A DNA stretch of 53,830 nucleotides, from contig DHOP01000003.1 of NCBI GenBank assembly GCA_002407775.1, forward strand, positions 1,449 through 55,278, read 5' to 3'. This DNA is from Prevotella sp. UBA5387. GTDB lineage: Bacteria > Bacteroidota > Bacteroidia > Bacteroidales > Bacteroidaceae. The notes beneath the pieces were generated by a model that had not been told where the DNA came from, did not search any database, and saw only the letters and a list, made by a program, of their open reading frames with translations. Both the position numbers and the translations under genes were made by a program. The first letter of the stretch is position 1; each line of letters opens with the position of its first letter. Shown here one piece after another: positions 1 to 7,652 of the stretch.

Positions 1-42
1 CTTCCATATGGAAGCTTATTTTATCTTGTATATAGTTGACTA
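1..42. other. Left edge after pqqD-like gene; 14-nt palindrome
   Basis: The first 14 bases are a perfect palindrome (CTTCCATATGGAAG), just downstream of the minus-strand PqqD-like gene. With no T-run and the window edge cutting the context, it cannot be called a terminator. The operon probably continues off the left side. Confidence 0.3.
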
Positions 43-330
43 TCAGTCGTTGATTATTCCAGCGGCGTGCCACTGCTCTATGACTTCACGCACATCTTTC
101 AATGCCTGATCATAAGGCAATGGAGTGTTCTCATCAAGTTGATAGTTAGCCTGTAAAATGGTGACTAAATCCTCTTCGGTAAAGTCTTTTCCTTGTGTCT
201 CCTGCCAAAGAAGTGCCGAACTTTCGTTCATGCTTATAATATTACTGAAGTCCATATTTTCTTTACCCTCAGCTACTATGATGTTTTGTCCGCATACTTT
301 GCGAAGATTAAAACCAGTCTTTGCTTTCAT
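43..330 (-). CDS. PqqD-like peptide-chaperone protein
   Basis: About 95 residues, the usual size of PqqD-fold proteins. The pattern typical of the family is visible: an N-terminal beta segment, the central motif MNESSALLWQ (usual form 'lN.ta..iw.l'), an acidic helix (TEEDLVTIL), and a last helix EVIEQWHAAGIIND matching the common '..l..Gli' ending. PqqD-like proteins bind a substrate peptide or leader and present it to a modifying enzyme, often a radical SAM protein. I chose the ATG at 330; an upstream TTG at 366 would overlap the S26 peptidase gene. It is the last gene visible in a minus-strand operon with an S24/S26 peptidase and an HPr-kinase-like protein, so a modification cassette is inferred. 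The substrate is unknown, and the partner enzyme may lie beyond the left edge. Confidence 0.75.
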   Translation of the reverse strand: MKAKTGFNLRKVCGQNIIVAEGKENMDFSNIISMNESSALLWQETQGKDFTEEDLVTILQANYQLDENTPLPYDQALKDVREVIEQWHAAGIIND

Positions 331-352
331 ATCTTCAAATTTATCATTATCA

Positions 353-874
353 TTAAATCGGTCCAAATATAGGAATCCATACTCTTCTGTAAGCGCCCAA
401 GAGATATCGTCGCAATGGTAACAATCCTGTCCATAGCCATGAATATATCCGCCACTTCTTACCGTCTGTCCGATCTGGTTTGGATCGCCCTTTCCTATAG
501 AATCCGATAGCAGTGCCCTTCACATCTATCAAACGGCATTGTTCAGTGCCGAGGTTACCATCTCCACGCAGCGTTACCTTGTCTCCGACTATTTTATCTA
601 TGCGGTGTAGAACATAGTGTTTTGGTTCGATTTCTGCCAAAACGGCGTCGCCTACCTTGGGGGCCGTTGCCTTTCGCAGCAACGCTTTGTCACGATTGTC
701 TTCCAAGAAAGGACGCATGGAGAATCCTCGCAAAAGAAGTGTAACTGTGTGGCCTTCTTCCATAAACTTGATAATTTCTGGAATGAGTACTTCATTGGGT
801 AAATATAGATTTCTTGTCTCAAGTTTACTGTTTGACTTGAGACTTTCATTATTGTCAGAGTGGTTTTTGTTCAT
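353..874 (-). CDS. S24/S26 family serine peptidase (signal-peptidase-like)
   Basis: About 173 residues from the ATG at 874; the open frame extends upstream to 970 but that part looks non-coding and overlaps the neighbour. The motif GFSMRPFL carries the putative nucleophilic Ser of the S24/S26 fold. About 40 residues later HYVLHRI supplies a His where bacterial signal peptidase I has Lys, as in archaeal/ER-type enzymes, followed by the family's GDGN segment (LRGDGN). The C-terminus is basic and aromatic (WLWTGLLPLRRYLL) and may touch the membrane. It sits 10 bp after the HPr-kinase-like gene and 22 bp before the PqqD-like gene. It may process an exported or modified peptide made by this cassette; that role is inferred from context only. 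Confidence 0.75.
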   Translation of the reverse strand: MNKNHSDNNESLKSNSKLETRNLYLPNEVLIPEIIKFMEEGHTVTLLLRGFSMRPFLEDNRDKALLRKATAPKVGDAVLAEIEPKHYVLHRIDKIVGDKVTLRGDGNLGTEQCRLIDVKGTAIGFYRKGRSKPDRTDGKKWRIYSWLWTGLLPLRRYLLGAYRRVWIPIFGPI

Positions 875-884
875 AGAATAGTAG

Positions 885-1784
885 TTAATTAATACGGATG
901 GATTGGCTGCATATTTCGGCTGCCTCGCGGTTGGGTAAGCAATGCAAGGTGAAACACCCCGTTGTCTCAATAAGCAGAGTTATGTTATTACAAATATGGT
1001 TGAATATATTCTTATCCCATTTCATCGTTGAGCAGGCAGGCAACAACGAAGCAAAGGCTTCCACAGGTTGAAGTTTCTCCACTGAATTTTTAACATCACG
1101 TTCAATACGTGTTATCGCACCAAGTCGAGCTTTCACATTCCGGTAACAAGGTGTCTTTCCACTCCAAGGACTGCCATATACCCATGCCTCTCCATTGAGA
1201 ATACGAACAATAGGGTTATCATCGTTCATCAGATCACAGTCTGGAAGGTGGCGTAGCCATGAGCTGACTTGAGTCGACTTCCCTGTTCCACTCTTAGCAA
1301 TGAATGCATACCCCCACCCTTTCTGCCTTACAAGCGATGCATGAATGAGCAGCGTCTGCTGCTTACTACTGGCAAAAGCATATACTAACATCAATGCATT
1401 GTTTAAACCAAAGCATCTCATGTTATAGTTTCCATTGAGTGCACACATACAGTCCATAAAGTCTTTGTCGGTTATAAGAAGACTACAGTTGGCGTTATCT
1501 AAGTTCTTGATGATGTACTGATAACCACCATTTGACAACAAATCCACTATGGTATCACCATTTCCGGTGTCAAAGGTGCGTATGCGCTCGCGCTCGGCTT
1601 GAGGCCTAGGAGACAATTCGTCATCTACCGTGAGCTGAAATAGGGGTTCTTCTCCTTTAGGTGCATCTATCCTAAAGGGCTCGAGTGATGGCAGAAGCCC
1701 CATGTTGTTGTATGTGCTCTCCTTGAAAACAAGGCGAACATAGAAATCAGCGATTCGGAAATGATGGGTTTCTCCTACTGCCAT
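885..1784 (-). CDS. HPr kinase/phosphorylase-related ATP-binding protein
   Basis: 299 residues. A P-loop (AKSGTGKST, about residues 162-170) is followed by MNDDNPIV, whose paired Asp residues match the catalytic DD of HPr kinase/phosphorylase-type P-loop proteins. The N-terminal half (FRIADFYVRLVF...LPSLEPFRI) is the poorly conserved region usual in HprK-related proteins of modification clusters. HPr itself is absent, so a PTS role is unlikely. Such proteins occur with PqqD-like proteins and S24/S26 peptidases in several phyla, where the kinase's target is unknown. The ATG at 1784 overlaps the end of the upstream gene by 38 bp, suggesting translational coupling. The early N-terminal motif supports this start over Met28. 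Confidence 0.72.
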   Translation of the reverse strand: MAVGETHHFRIADFYVRLVFKESTYNNMGLLPSLEPFRIDAPKGEEPLFQLTVDDELSPRPQAERERIRTFDTGNGDTIVDLLSNGGYQYIIKNLDNANCSLLITDKDFMDCMCALNGNYNMRCFGLNNALMLVYAFASSKQQTLLIHASLVRQKGWGYAFIAKSGTGKSTQVSSWLRHLPDCDLMNDDNPIVRILNGEAWVYGSPWSGKTPCYRNVKARLGAITRIERDVKNSVEKLQPVEAFASLLPACSTMKWDKNIFNHICNNITLLIETTGCFTLHCLPNREAAEICSQSIRIN

Positions 1785-2280
1785 GGTCCATATTGGGATT
1801 GTTGGGTAATGGTCTTTCAGGAGCCTTCTTTTTGCTCATTTTCGGCTCTTTAGGTGCCTCAGTATCGCTCGACTTAGATTCTTCCGTAGCCTTTATCGGC
1901 TGATAGCTAAACTCTGAAGTCTTGATATATTTGATAGTATAGCGTCCACCTTCCAAATATTTCTTACGCAATTTCAGATATTTCTTCTCTGCCTTCTTGA
2001 GTGTCGGGGCAAAGGAAGTGATACAAACAGCATCTTTGAAACCAATGCCATCTAAGTAATTTCGCAACTGATAGGAATAATCACTTCGACCATACAGGAA
2101 TTTTGTCTTTGAGTCAATGTATGCGGAATCAACACTTTGAATCTCGGTGAAGTATACTGTAGAGTCATTATAGGAGGCAGCAAAGCCATACATATATATT
2201 GTTTGAGGCTCATTAATGGCTGAAGCAGTCAATGTTGTTAGCACCATCACCACCATCAGAAGATATTTTCCCAGTTTCAT
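1747..2280 (-). CDS. Exported protein of unknown function, first gene of the cassette
   Basis: 177 residues with a clear signal peptide (MKLGKYLLMVVMVLTTLTASA) and no lipobox Cys. The mature part begins with a beta-rich stretch (YMYGFAASYNDSTVYFTEIQ), continues with a Lys-rich helix (KKAEKKYLKLRKKYLEGG), and ends in a charged, Pro-rich low-complexity tail (KMSKKKAPERPLPNN). I do not recognise a named family; proteins of this look occur in Bacteroides and Prevotella. It is the promoter-proximal gene and overlaps the HprK-like gene by 38 bp. The overlap falls in its tail, so the tail may be less constrained. A periplasmic location is inferred from the signal peptide. Confidence 0.7.
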   Translation of the reverse strand: MKLGKYLLMVVMVLTTLTASAINEPQTIYMYGFAASYNDSTVYFTEIQSVDSAYIDSKTKFLYGRSDYSYQLRNYLDGIGFKDAVCITSFAPTLKKAEKKYLKLRKKYLEGGRYTIKYIKTSEFSYQPIKATEESKSSDTEAPKEPKMSKKKAPERPLPNNPNMDHGSRRNPSFPNR

Positions 2281-2311
2281 GTTGTTAATTTTCTTATTTA
2301 TCGTTTGGTTA

Positions 2312-2319
2312 CAAAGTTA
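2312..2319 (-). promoter_or_regulatory. Putative -7 promoter element for the PqqD/HprK cassette
   Basis: On the minus strand this reads TAACTTTG, an exact match to the Bacteroidetes TAnnTTTG -7 element. It lies about 32 bp before the ATG at 2280. Confidence 0.55.
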
Positions 2320-2478
2320 CGAAAAAATTATTCTGTACGTCTCTGTTTAAATGTTTTTTATGATGTAATGTACGTATAAAAGCAAGATAGTGTATTGTCC
2401 GAATCTTAGTTTTGATTCAGTAGGGAATTAATAACAAAACAAACATCAAATTTAGTTTTATGTAAAAAATAACATTTA

Positions 2479-2663
2479 TACTATATCGAAGCTGCAGGAG
2501 TGGACACTGTGAAGGAACTACGTCATCGTGTTGCTGCCAATCTACAGGCAAAGTTAGAAGAAATCAACAATGCTAAAATCTTAGTCGACCGAGTCCTTCT
2601 GTTGTAGAGCTTCAAAAGATGATGGATCAAGCCAAGGAGTTGCCAGCTGTTATGGAATACTAA
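2479..2663 (+). pseudogene. Remnant of a DUF4332 helix-hairpin-helix protein
   Basis: Translation gives EAAGVDTVKELRHRVAANL, then EEINNAKILVDRV and, after a one-base shift near 2593-2595, PSVVELQKMMDQAKELPAVM ending at TAA 2661-2663. I recognise this as the C-terminal half of Bacteroidetes DUF4332/helix-hairpin-helix proteins (pattern 'EAAGVDTVKEL..RNAANL..K..E.N..K......P....v..mi.qAKeL'). The N-terminal half is missing and no start codon precedes it. Truncation plus frameshift make it a dead fragment. The match is from memory of the family and was not checked by search. Confidence 0.7.
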
Positions 2664-2942
2664 TCATCCGCTTCTGGTTGATTCATATTTTTTTCGGAAT
2701 TTAAATAGCATGGCATCCATATGCTCCAATGAAATCGAACCTTTGGTGCAGTGATTCAAATTGATTCACGTTGTAATTCAAATTGATTCATGCAGTGATT
2801 CAAATTGATTCACGTTGTGATTCAAATTGATTCATTGTGCGGTATGTAACCAATCCCAAAGCGATGGCTTTTCAAAGCTTTGCTAAAATAAAAGAAATTC
2901 ATAACAATCGATTGAATTATTGGTTTGACTATGCCCTATTAT
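2664..2942. other. Intergenic stretch holding a 22-bp repeat array
   Basis: No gene is supported here. The main content is the four-copy array at 2751-2838, annotated separately. The rest is AT-rich. The stretch from 2281 to 2478 likewise holds only the cassette promoter. Confidence 0.6.
2751..2838. repeat. Tandem array, four copies of a 22-bp unit (family A)
   Basis: Four head-to-tail copies at 2751, 2773, 2795 and 2817. The core GTGATTCAAATTGATTCA is almost invariant (second copy GTAATTCA) and a 4-base linker varies (CGTT, TGCA, CGTT, TTGT). Each unit contains TGATTCA twice as a 10-bp-spaced direct repeat. The array is followed by GCG and, about 30 bp on, AGCGATGG. A near-identical array occurs at 38774-38861. 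Confidence 0.92.
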
Positions 2943-3362
2943 TTAGTTGGCAATCTGATTGAATGCAATAAAAGAAAAAGAATCTCCGGCCTCAACGTAA
3001 ACTACGATTTTTTTAGGCTGTCCGCTAATATTTGGTTTGATCTGAACAGAAAGTAGTGCATTATATATGCTCGCTGTGCAATCTACGTTATCAAACTCTT
3101 TTTGGATATCCGTACCCATCAGGTAATGGTCTTCATTATTCACCTTCACTGATGTTATCCAAAATGAACTATAGTTTGTGCAAAGAATACTATAAAATCC
3201 ACCATCGGCAGGAACATCAAAGGTTTTATTTTTTTCGTTCCAAGCTTGGTTGGAATGCCATTTCATGGGGTCCCAATCACCATCAAGGATGGAATGATCA
3301 CATGATGTGAAAATGAATAACAGGCTCAAAGTTAGTATCAAGAATTCAAAAGATTTTTTCAT
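2943..3362 (-). CDS. Small exported lipoprotein of unknown function
   Basis: 139 residues with a type II signal peptide and lipobox (LLFIFTSC, Cys about residue 21), followed by an acidic start to the mature protein. The DGDWDPMKW segment, the PADGG and SFWITSV strands and the ending VYVEAGDSFSFIAFNQ suggest an all-beta, immunoglobulin-like fold resembling the BACON-type domains of Bacteroidetes surface proteins. That resemblance is weak. The gene stands alone, divergent from the glutamine synthetase gene. An outer-membrane-attached location is inferred. Confidence 0.65.
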   Translation of the reverse strand: MKKSFEFLILTLSLLFIFTSCDHSILDGDWDPMKWHSNQAWNEKNKTFDVPADGGFYSILCTNYSSFWITSVKVNNEDHYLMGTDIQKEFDNVDCTASIYNALLSVQIKPNISGQPKKIVVYVEAGDSFSFIAFNQIAN

Positions 3363-3478
3363 GTTATTTGACGTGTTGATTATGATTGTTAGTTCTATAA
3401 CGCAATGTTAGCGAGAAACTTGCATTGAAGTCAAAAAAATATTGAAGGTTTTCATTAGGTTATATTTTGAATATTTCA

Positions 3479-3486
3479 TATATTTG
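3479..3486 (+). promoter_or_regulatory. Putative -7 promoter element for glutamine synthetase
   Basis: TATATTTG matches TAnnTTTG exactly and lies 49 bp before the ATG at 3536. No good -33 element is seen at the usual spacing. Confidence 0.45.
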
Positions 3487-3535
3487 TAATTCGAATAATC
3501 TGTTTAATAAATTCATTAAATAACAATCTGACATT

Positions 3536-5044
3536 ATGGAAAATCTTAACTATCAACGTTATGCTAACAAATTAGAGGCTTTGCTTCAAAAATCAGCTAA
3601 AAATTTTACCAAGGATGATATTATTAAATTGGTAAATAACCTAGGGATTAGAATGATCAATTTTATGTATCCTGGAGGAGACAACCGTTTAAAAACCTTA
3701 AACTTCGTACTCCACTCACCAGATTATCTTGATACTATTCTAACCTCTGGAGAACGTGTGGATGGTTCGTCCATTTTTAGCTTTATTCAAGCAGCAAGCA
3801 GCGATCTCTATGTCATGCCGAGATTTTCCACAGCTTTCCTTGATCCCTTTGCAGAGAATAATGATACGCTTTGTATGCTGTGTTCTTTCTTTGATCGTGA
3901 TGGACAACCGCTAGCTTCAGCACCGGAATATACGCTAAAAAAATCAATGCAGGCTTTTCGTGATAAGACTGGCATGGAGTATCATGCAATGGCTGAACTG
4001 GAATATTATGTTGTTACTCAAGATGACGAAGTATTCGCATCTACAGACCAGAAGGGTTATCACGAAAGTGCACCTTTTGCAAAGACCAACAACTTTCGCA
4101 CGCGTTGCATGAAGGCGATTGCTGATTGCGGAGGACATATTAAATATGGTCACTCTGAAGTTGGTGCATTTACCGAGAATAATCTGTGCCACGAGCAAAA
4201 CGAGATAGAGTTCCTTCCAGTCCTTGCCGATAAATGTGCCGAAGAGATATTGATTGCGAAATGGATTATTCGAAACATGGCCTATCTGGAAGGTCTTGAT
4301 GTAACATTTGCACCAAAAATCACTGTTGGCAAGGCTGGTTCAGGTATGCACATTCATATGCGTATCATGAAAGATGGACATAATCGCATGCTTGAAAATG
4401 GTGTTTTGTCAGATGATGCCCGTCGTGCCATTGCAGGTATGATGACCCTTGCACCGAGTATTACAGCCTTTGGTAACAAGATACCAACTTCTTATTTTCG
4501 TTTGGTTCCTCATCAGGAGGCTCCTACAAGTGTTTGTTGGGGCATGAGTAATCGCTCTGTGCTAGTTCGTGTACCATTAGGTTGGACATCCGGTGAGGAC
4601 ATGTGTCATAAGGCTAATGCACTTGAACCTTTAGTCAAACGTGACTATACTGACAAGCAAACAGTAGAAATGCGCTCTCCTGACGCTTCCGCAGATGTCT
4701 ATCAACTGCTTGCAGGTCTTTGCGTTGCGTGTCGTTATGGTTTTGAACTTCCGAATGCATTGGAGATAACTCAACAAACTTTTGCAGACGGGGATATCAA
4801 TGGCCCCGAAAATGCAAAGCGTTATGCAAATCTGGTACAGTTGCCAGATAGTTGTGCTTCCTCAGCTGATTCACTTGAAAGTCAGCGCCAGATCTATGAG
4901 GAATATGGAGTGTTCTCATCAGAGATGATAGATGGTATTATTTCTGAACTTCGTTCGTATGATGACCGCACTCTTCGTGTGGATATAGAGCATAAAGATG
5001 ATTTGGTTTCGAGACTGGTGAAGAAATATTACTATTGTGGTTGA
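3536..5044 (+). CDS. Glutamine synthetase family protein (about 500 aa, type I-like)
   Basis: 502 residues. Catalytic-domain motifs of glutamine synthetase are present: AGSGMHIHM (about 266-274, the ATP/glutamate-binding 'GnGsGmHvH' motif), NKIPTSYFRLVPHQEAPTSV (about 314-333, matching 'NsYkRLvPg.eaP'), NRSVLVRVPLG, and VEMRSPDASAD (about 377-388, the 'E.R.pDpsaNpY' motif). It would make glutamine from glutamate, ammonia and ATP in the cytoplasm. The beta-grasp N-terminus (LGIRMINFMYPGGD) diverges from typical GlnA, so a related gamma-glutamyl ligase is possible. It is far shorter than the roughly 730-residue GSIII common in this phylum. It is monocistronic, between a likely promoter and a weak terminator. 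Confidence 0.85.
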   Translation: MENLNYQRYANKLEALLQKSAKNFTKDDIIKLVNNLGIRMINFMYPGGDNRLKTLNFVLHSPDYLDTILTSGERVDGSSIFSFIQAASSDLYVMPRFSTAFLDPFAENNDTLCMLCSFFDRDGQPLASAPEYTLKKSMQAFRDKTGMEYHAMAELEYYVVTQDDEVFASTDQKGYHESAPFAKTNNFRTRCMKAIADCGGHIKYGHSEVGAFTENNLCHEQNEIEFLPVLADKCAEEILIAKWIIRNMAYLEGLDVTFAPKITVGKAGSGMHIHMRIMKDGHNRMLENGVLSDDARRAIAGMMTLAPSITAFGNKIPTSYFRLVPHQEAPTSVCWGMSNRSVLVRVPLGWTSGEDMCHKANALEPLVKRDYTDKQTVEMRSPDASADVYQLLAGLCVACRYGFELPNALEITQQTFADGDINGPENAKRYANLVQLPDSCASSADSLESQRQIYEEYGVFSSEMIDGIISELRSYDDRTLRVDIEHKDDLVSRLVKKYYYCG

Positions 5045-5090
5045 GACTTAAATTTGTACTCAACTAATTCATAAATGACAATGGACCAGG

Positions 5091-5132
5091 AGCCCTTTTC
5101 ATTTCACTTTAGATTGAAAGGGGCTATGTTTA
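5091..5132 (+). terminator. Putative terminator after glutamine synthetase
   Basis: An 11-bp stem (AGCCCTTTTCA with TGAAAGGGGCT, one G-U pair) at 5091-5101 and 5115-5125, followed by a modest T-rich tail (ATGTTTATTA). Confidence 0.5.
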
Positions 5133-5419
5133 TTATCCTATACAATACAATAATTATATAATAATAAATATGAGGTATTGGCAATAATTTAATGAAATAT
5201 GTTTCATTATTAATGAGAGATGCCTCGATAATTATACTATGGTATAGTCACTGGTTCTATTCGTTATCCAATTTATTAATAATGTGGCCGCATTATGCAA
5301 ATATTTTTACCTGAAAAACGATAATGATTTGTTATTTTTTATATTTTTGCATTGACGCAAAGGGTTATCTTTGTACCCCTTGTAGTTAACTAACACACAA
5401 TAACTAAATAAATTTACTA
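5133..5419 (+). promoter_or_regulatory. Leader region and promoter of the acetylesterase gene
   Basis: AT-rich, with no gene. TATCTTTG at 5366-5373 is an exact TAnnTTTG -7 element, with TTTTTG at 5344-5349 as a possible -33 element. Transcription would start near 5378, about 40 bp before the ATG at 5420. Confidence 0.55.
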
Positions 5420-7411
5420 ATGAAAAGAAAACTACTATTCTTATGTTTACTTGCTACATCCTTACTAAACATTGATGCCAAGGTGAAATTACAGCCGATG
5501 TTCTCGGACAACATGGTTTTGCAACAAAAAACTAATACGCCCATATGGGGCGAGGCACGAGCTGGCAAAAAAGTTACCGTTCTGCCTTCGTGGAATGGCA
5601 AGTCATACACTACTCAAGCAGATGCTGCTGGGCAATGGAAAATAACCGTTGAGACCCCCGGAGCAGGAGGCCCATATGAGATAACCATATCAGATGGTCA
5701 AAAGTTTACATTGCGCAATGTAATGATTGGCGAAGTGTGGCTCTGTACTGGTCAAAGCAATATGGAGATGCCTATGCGTGGATGGGATACTCCCATGAAT
5801 GCTGATGAGATTGCAAATAGTGGGAAGTATAATAATATCCGAATGTTACAGGTGGATGAAGTTCTAAGCACAACACCAAAGAACACTTTGACCGTAAAGT
5901 CGGGTGGCTGGATGACCTGTTCGCCTGAGACCGTAAGAGACTTCTCTGCAACTGGCTTCTTTTTTGGTAAGAATATTGAAGAACGAATAAATGTTCCCGT
6001 GGGACTTATCATGACTTGCTGGGGAGGAACGCCAGTGGAATCTTGGATTAGCGGAGAACGTTTGAGACAGGTTGATGCATTCAAAGCACGTATTGATTCG
6101 ATGCCAGCTAATGAACTAGTTCGGGAAAGACAATACCAATCGTACTTAGTCAATTATGATTCGTGGTTTCTTGATCAAATAAAACGTGAGCATAGTGCTG
6201 ACAGTCAAGGCCGTGTCATCTTAGCCCAGCCTGACTATGATGACAGCTCGTGGTTTCCAGCACAAGCACCTGCAATACTGGAAGGAAACGGATTAGAAGA
6301 GTTTGATGGTATCGTATGGTTGCGTAAGACCATTGACATACCTGCTAGTTGGGCAGGAAAAGATTTACAACTTAATCTTGCTCAGGTTGATGACAACGAC
6401 GTAACCTATTTTAACGGCGAATGTGTTGGTCGTTCGATAGGCTACGGTGTTCAACGTAGCTATGTTGTTCCTGGACGTTTGGTAAAAGCTGGAAAAGCCG
6501 TCATCACTGTTAGTAGCCTCGATTCAGGCGGTGGGGCTGGATTTGCTGGAGATGCTTTAAAAATGAATATTGGACCCAAAGGAACACAACACCCCCTCAG
6601 TCTTGCAAGTGAATGGAGGGTGAAAGCGACTACGAGTTTATCCGACATGACACAGATGCCACCCGATTTGCGCCTTACTCAGAATTCACCAACAGTACTA
6701 TACAATTCAATGATTGCCCCCTTAATCCCCTACCCTGTTCGTGGTGCCATTTGGTATCAGGGAGAGGCCAATGCAGACAGAGCGTATCAGTACCGGGAAT
6801 TGTTACCTCTGATGATCAGAGATTGGCGCGAACGTTGGGGAACGGATTTCTCTTTCTATATTATGCAGCTTGCCAACTACCAGGCACGACATGTCAAACC
6901 TGTTGAATGTGCATGGGCAGAGTTGCGTGAAGCGCAGTTGCTTACCGCACAGAATGTCATCAATTGTGGTATGGCTGTAAACATAGACATTGGGAACCCG
7001 GCAAATATTCACCCCACGAGCAAGAGTGAAGTGGGTCGTCGTCTCGCCATACTCGCTCTTAATAAGACTTATGGAGAAGATGTTGATTACAGTGGACCAG
7101 AATATCAAGGCTATCAGTTGGAGAGTGGACAGATCAGGATTAATTTTGCGCATACCAATGACATGAAGGCAAAAGACGGTGGAGTTCTTCGTGGATTTGC
7201 AATTGCAGGAATTGACCATGAGTTCCATTGGGCAGATGCTCATGTCGAGGGAAATAGCGTTGTAGTATCTTCGTCAGAAGTTAATTACCCAATTGCAGTC
7301 AGATATGCATGGGATGATAATCCCGATTGTAATCTTATTAATGGCTCAAGCTTGCCAGCTTCACCTTTCCGAACTGATGATTGGCAAGGGATAACCTATG
7401 GGCGCAAATAG
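5420..7411 (+). CDS. Secreted sialate O-acetylesterase-like SGNH esterase
   Basis: 663 residues with a signal peptide (MKRKLLFLCLLATSLLNIDA). The SGNH-hydrolase catalytic blocks are visible: GQSNMEMPM (about 112-120, nucleophile Ser), WYQGEAN (about 444-450) and a C-terminal NPANIHPTSK (about 525-534, Asp/His region). Between the first two blocks a jelly-roll insert resembling GH2 sugar-binding domains appears (WLRKTIDIPASWAGKDLQL ... VTYFNGECVGRS). This is the usual architecture of Bacteroidetes 'sialate O-acetylesterases', many of which really deacetylate plant polysaccharides. Lying next to susC/susD, it probably removes acetyl groups from the PUL's glycan in the periplasm. The exact substrate cannot be read from sequence. 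Confidence 0.88.
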   Translation: MKRKLLFLCLLATSLLNIDAKVKLQPMFSDNMVLQQKTNTPIWGEARAGKKVTVLPSWNGKSYTTQADAAGQWKITVETPGAGGPYEITISDGQKFTLRNVMIGEVWLCTGQSNMEMPMRGWDTPMNADEIANSGKYNNIRMLQVDEVLSTTPKNTLTVKSGGWMTCSPETVRDFSATGFFFGKNIEERINVPVGLIMTCWGGTPVESWISGERLRQVDAFKARIDSMPANELVRERQYQSYLVNYDSWFLDQIKREHSADSQGRVILAQPDYDDSSWFPAQAPAILEGNGLEEFDGIVWLRKTIDIPASWAGKDLQLNLAQVDDNDVTYFNGECVGRSIGYGVQRSYVVPGRLVKAGKAVITVSSLDSGGGAGFAGDALKMNIGPKGTQHPLSLASEWRVKATTSLSDMTQMPPDLRLTQNSPTVLYNSMIAPLIPYPVRGAIWYQGEANADRAYQYRELLPLMIRDWRERWGTDFSFYIMQLANYQARHVKPVECAWAELREAQLLTAQNVINCGMAVNIDIGNPANIHPTSKSEVGRRLAILALNKTYGEDVDYSGPEYQGYQLESGQIRINFAHTNDMKAKDGGVLRGFAIAGIDHEFHWADAHVEGNSVVVSSSEVNYPIAVRYAWDDNPDCNLINGSSLPASPFRTDDWQGITYGRK

Positions 7412-7427
7412 CTTAGTTTTACTTATT

Positions 7428-7476
7428 CCCCAAGGAAACACTGTACTTTTGATAGTGTTTTCTTGGGGATCTTTTT
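7428..7476 (+). terminator. Rho-independent terminator after the acetylesterase
   Basis: A 15-bp stem (CCCCAAGGAAACACT with AGTGTTTTCTTGGGG, one G-U pair) at 7428-7442 and 7454-7468, followed by ATCTTTTT. It separates the esterase transcript from susC. Confidence 0.85.
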
Positions 7477-7531
7477 ATAGTTTCTATTTGTTTACTCATT
7501 GACTTTTCGTTAATGATTATTAGAAACTATA
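7476..7531. promoter_or_regulatory. Inverted repeat in the susC leader
   Basis: The arms TATAGTTTCT (7476-7485) and AGAAACTATA (7522-7531) are perfectly complementary. The interior also contains the near-complementary TCATTGAC and GTTAATGA. It begins where the upstream terminator ends and lies about 120 bp before susC. It could be an RNA hairpin or a regulator site; its function is unknown. Confidence 0.4.
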
Positions 7532-7652
7532 ATAATTGATTTATTATCGTTAATTTTTGTTTTTTAGTTGAAATTGTCAAGCAAACACCGTTTATTTGCA
7601 TAAATATCTAAACAATTTTCTTTTATTTAAAAACAACTTTAACAATCACTCA

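Noticed and set aside
366..366. TTG start for the PqqD-like protein
   Set aside because: It would overlap the S26 peptidase gene and add a charged leader not typical of the family; ATG 330 fits.
2751..2838. CRISPR array
   Set aside because: The unit is 22 bp with a 4-base variable part; there are no unique spacers of 30 or so bases and no cas genes.
7596..7652. TTG start for SusC
   Set aside because: The extra residues precede a normal signal peptide beginning at ATG 7653.
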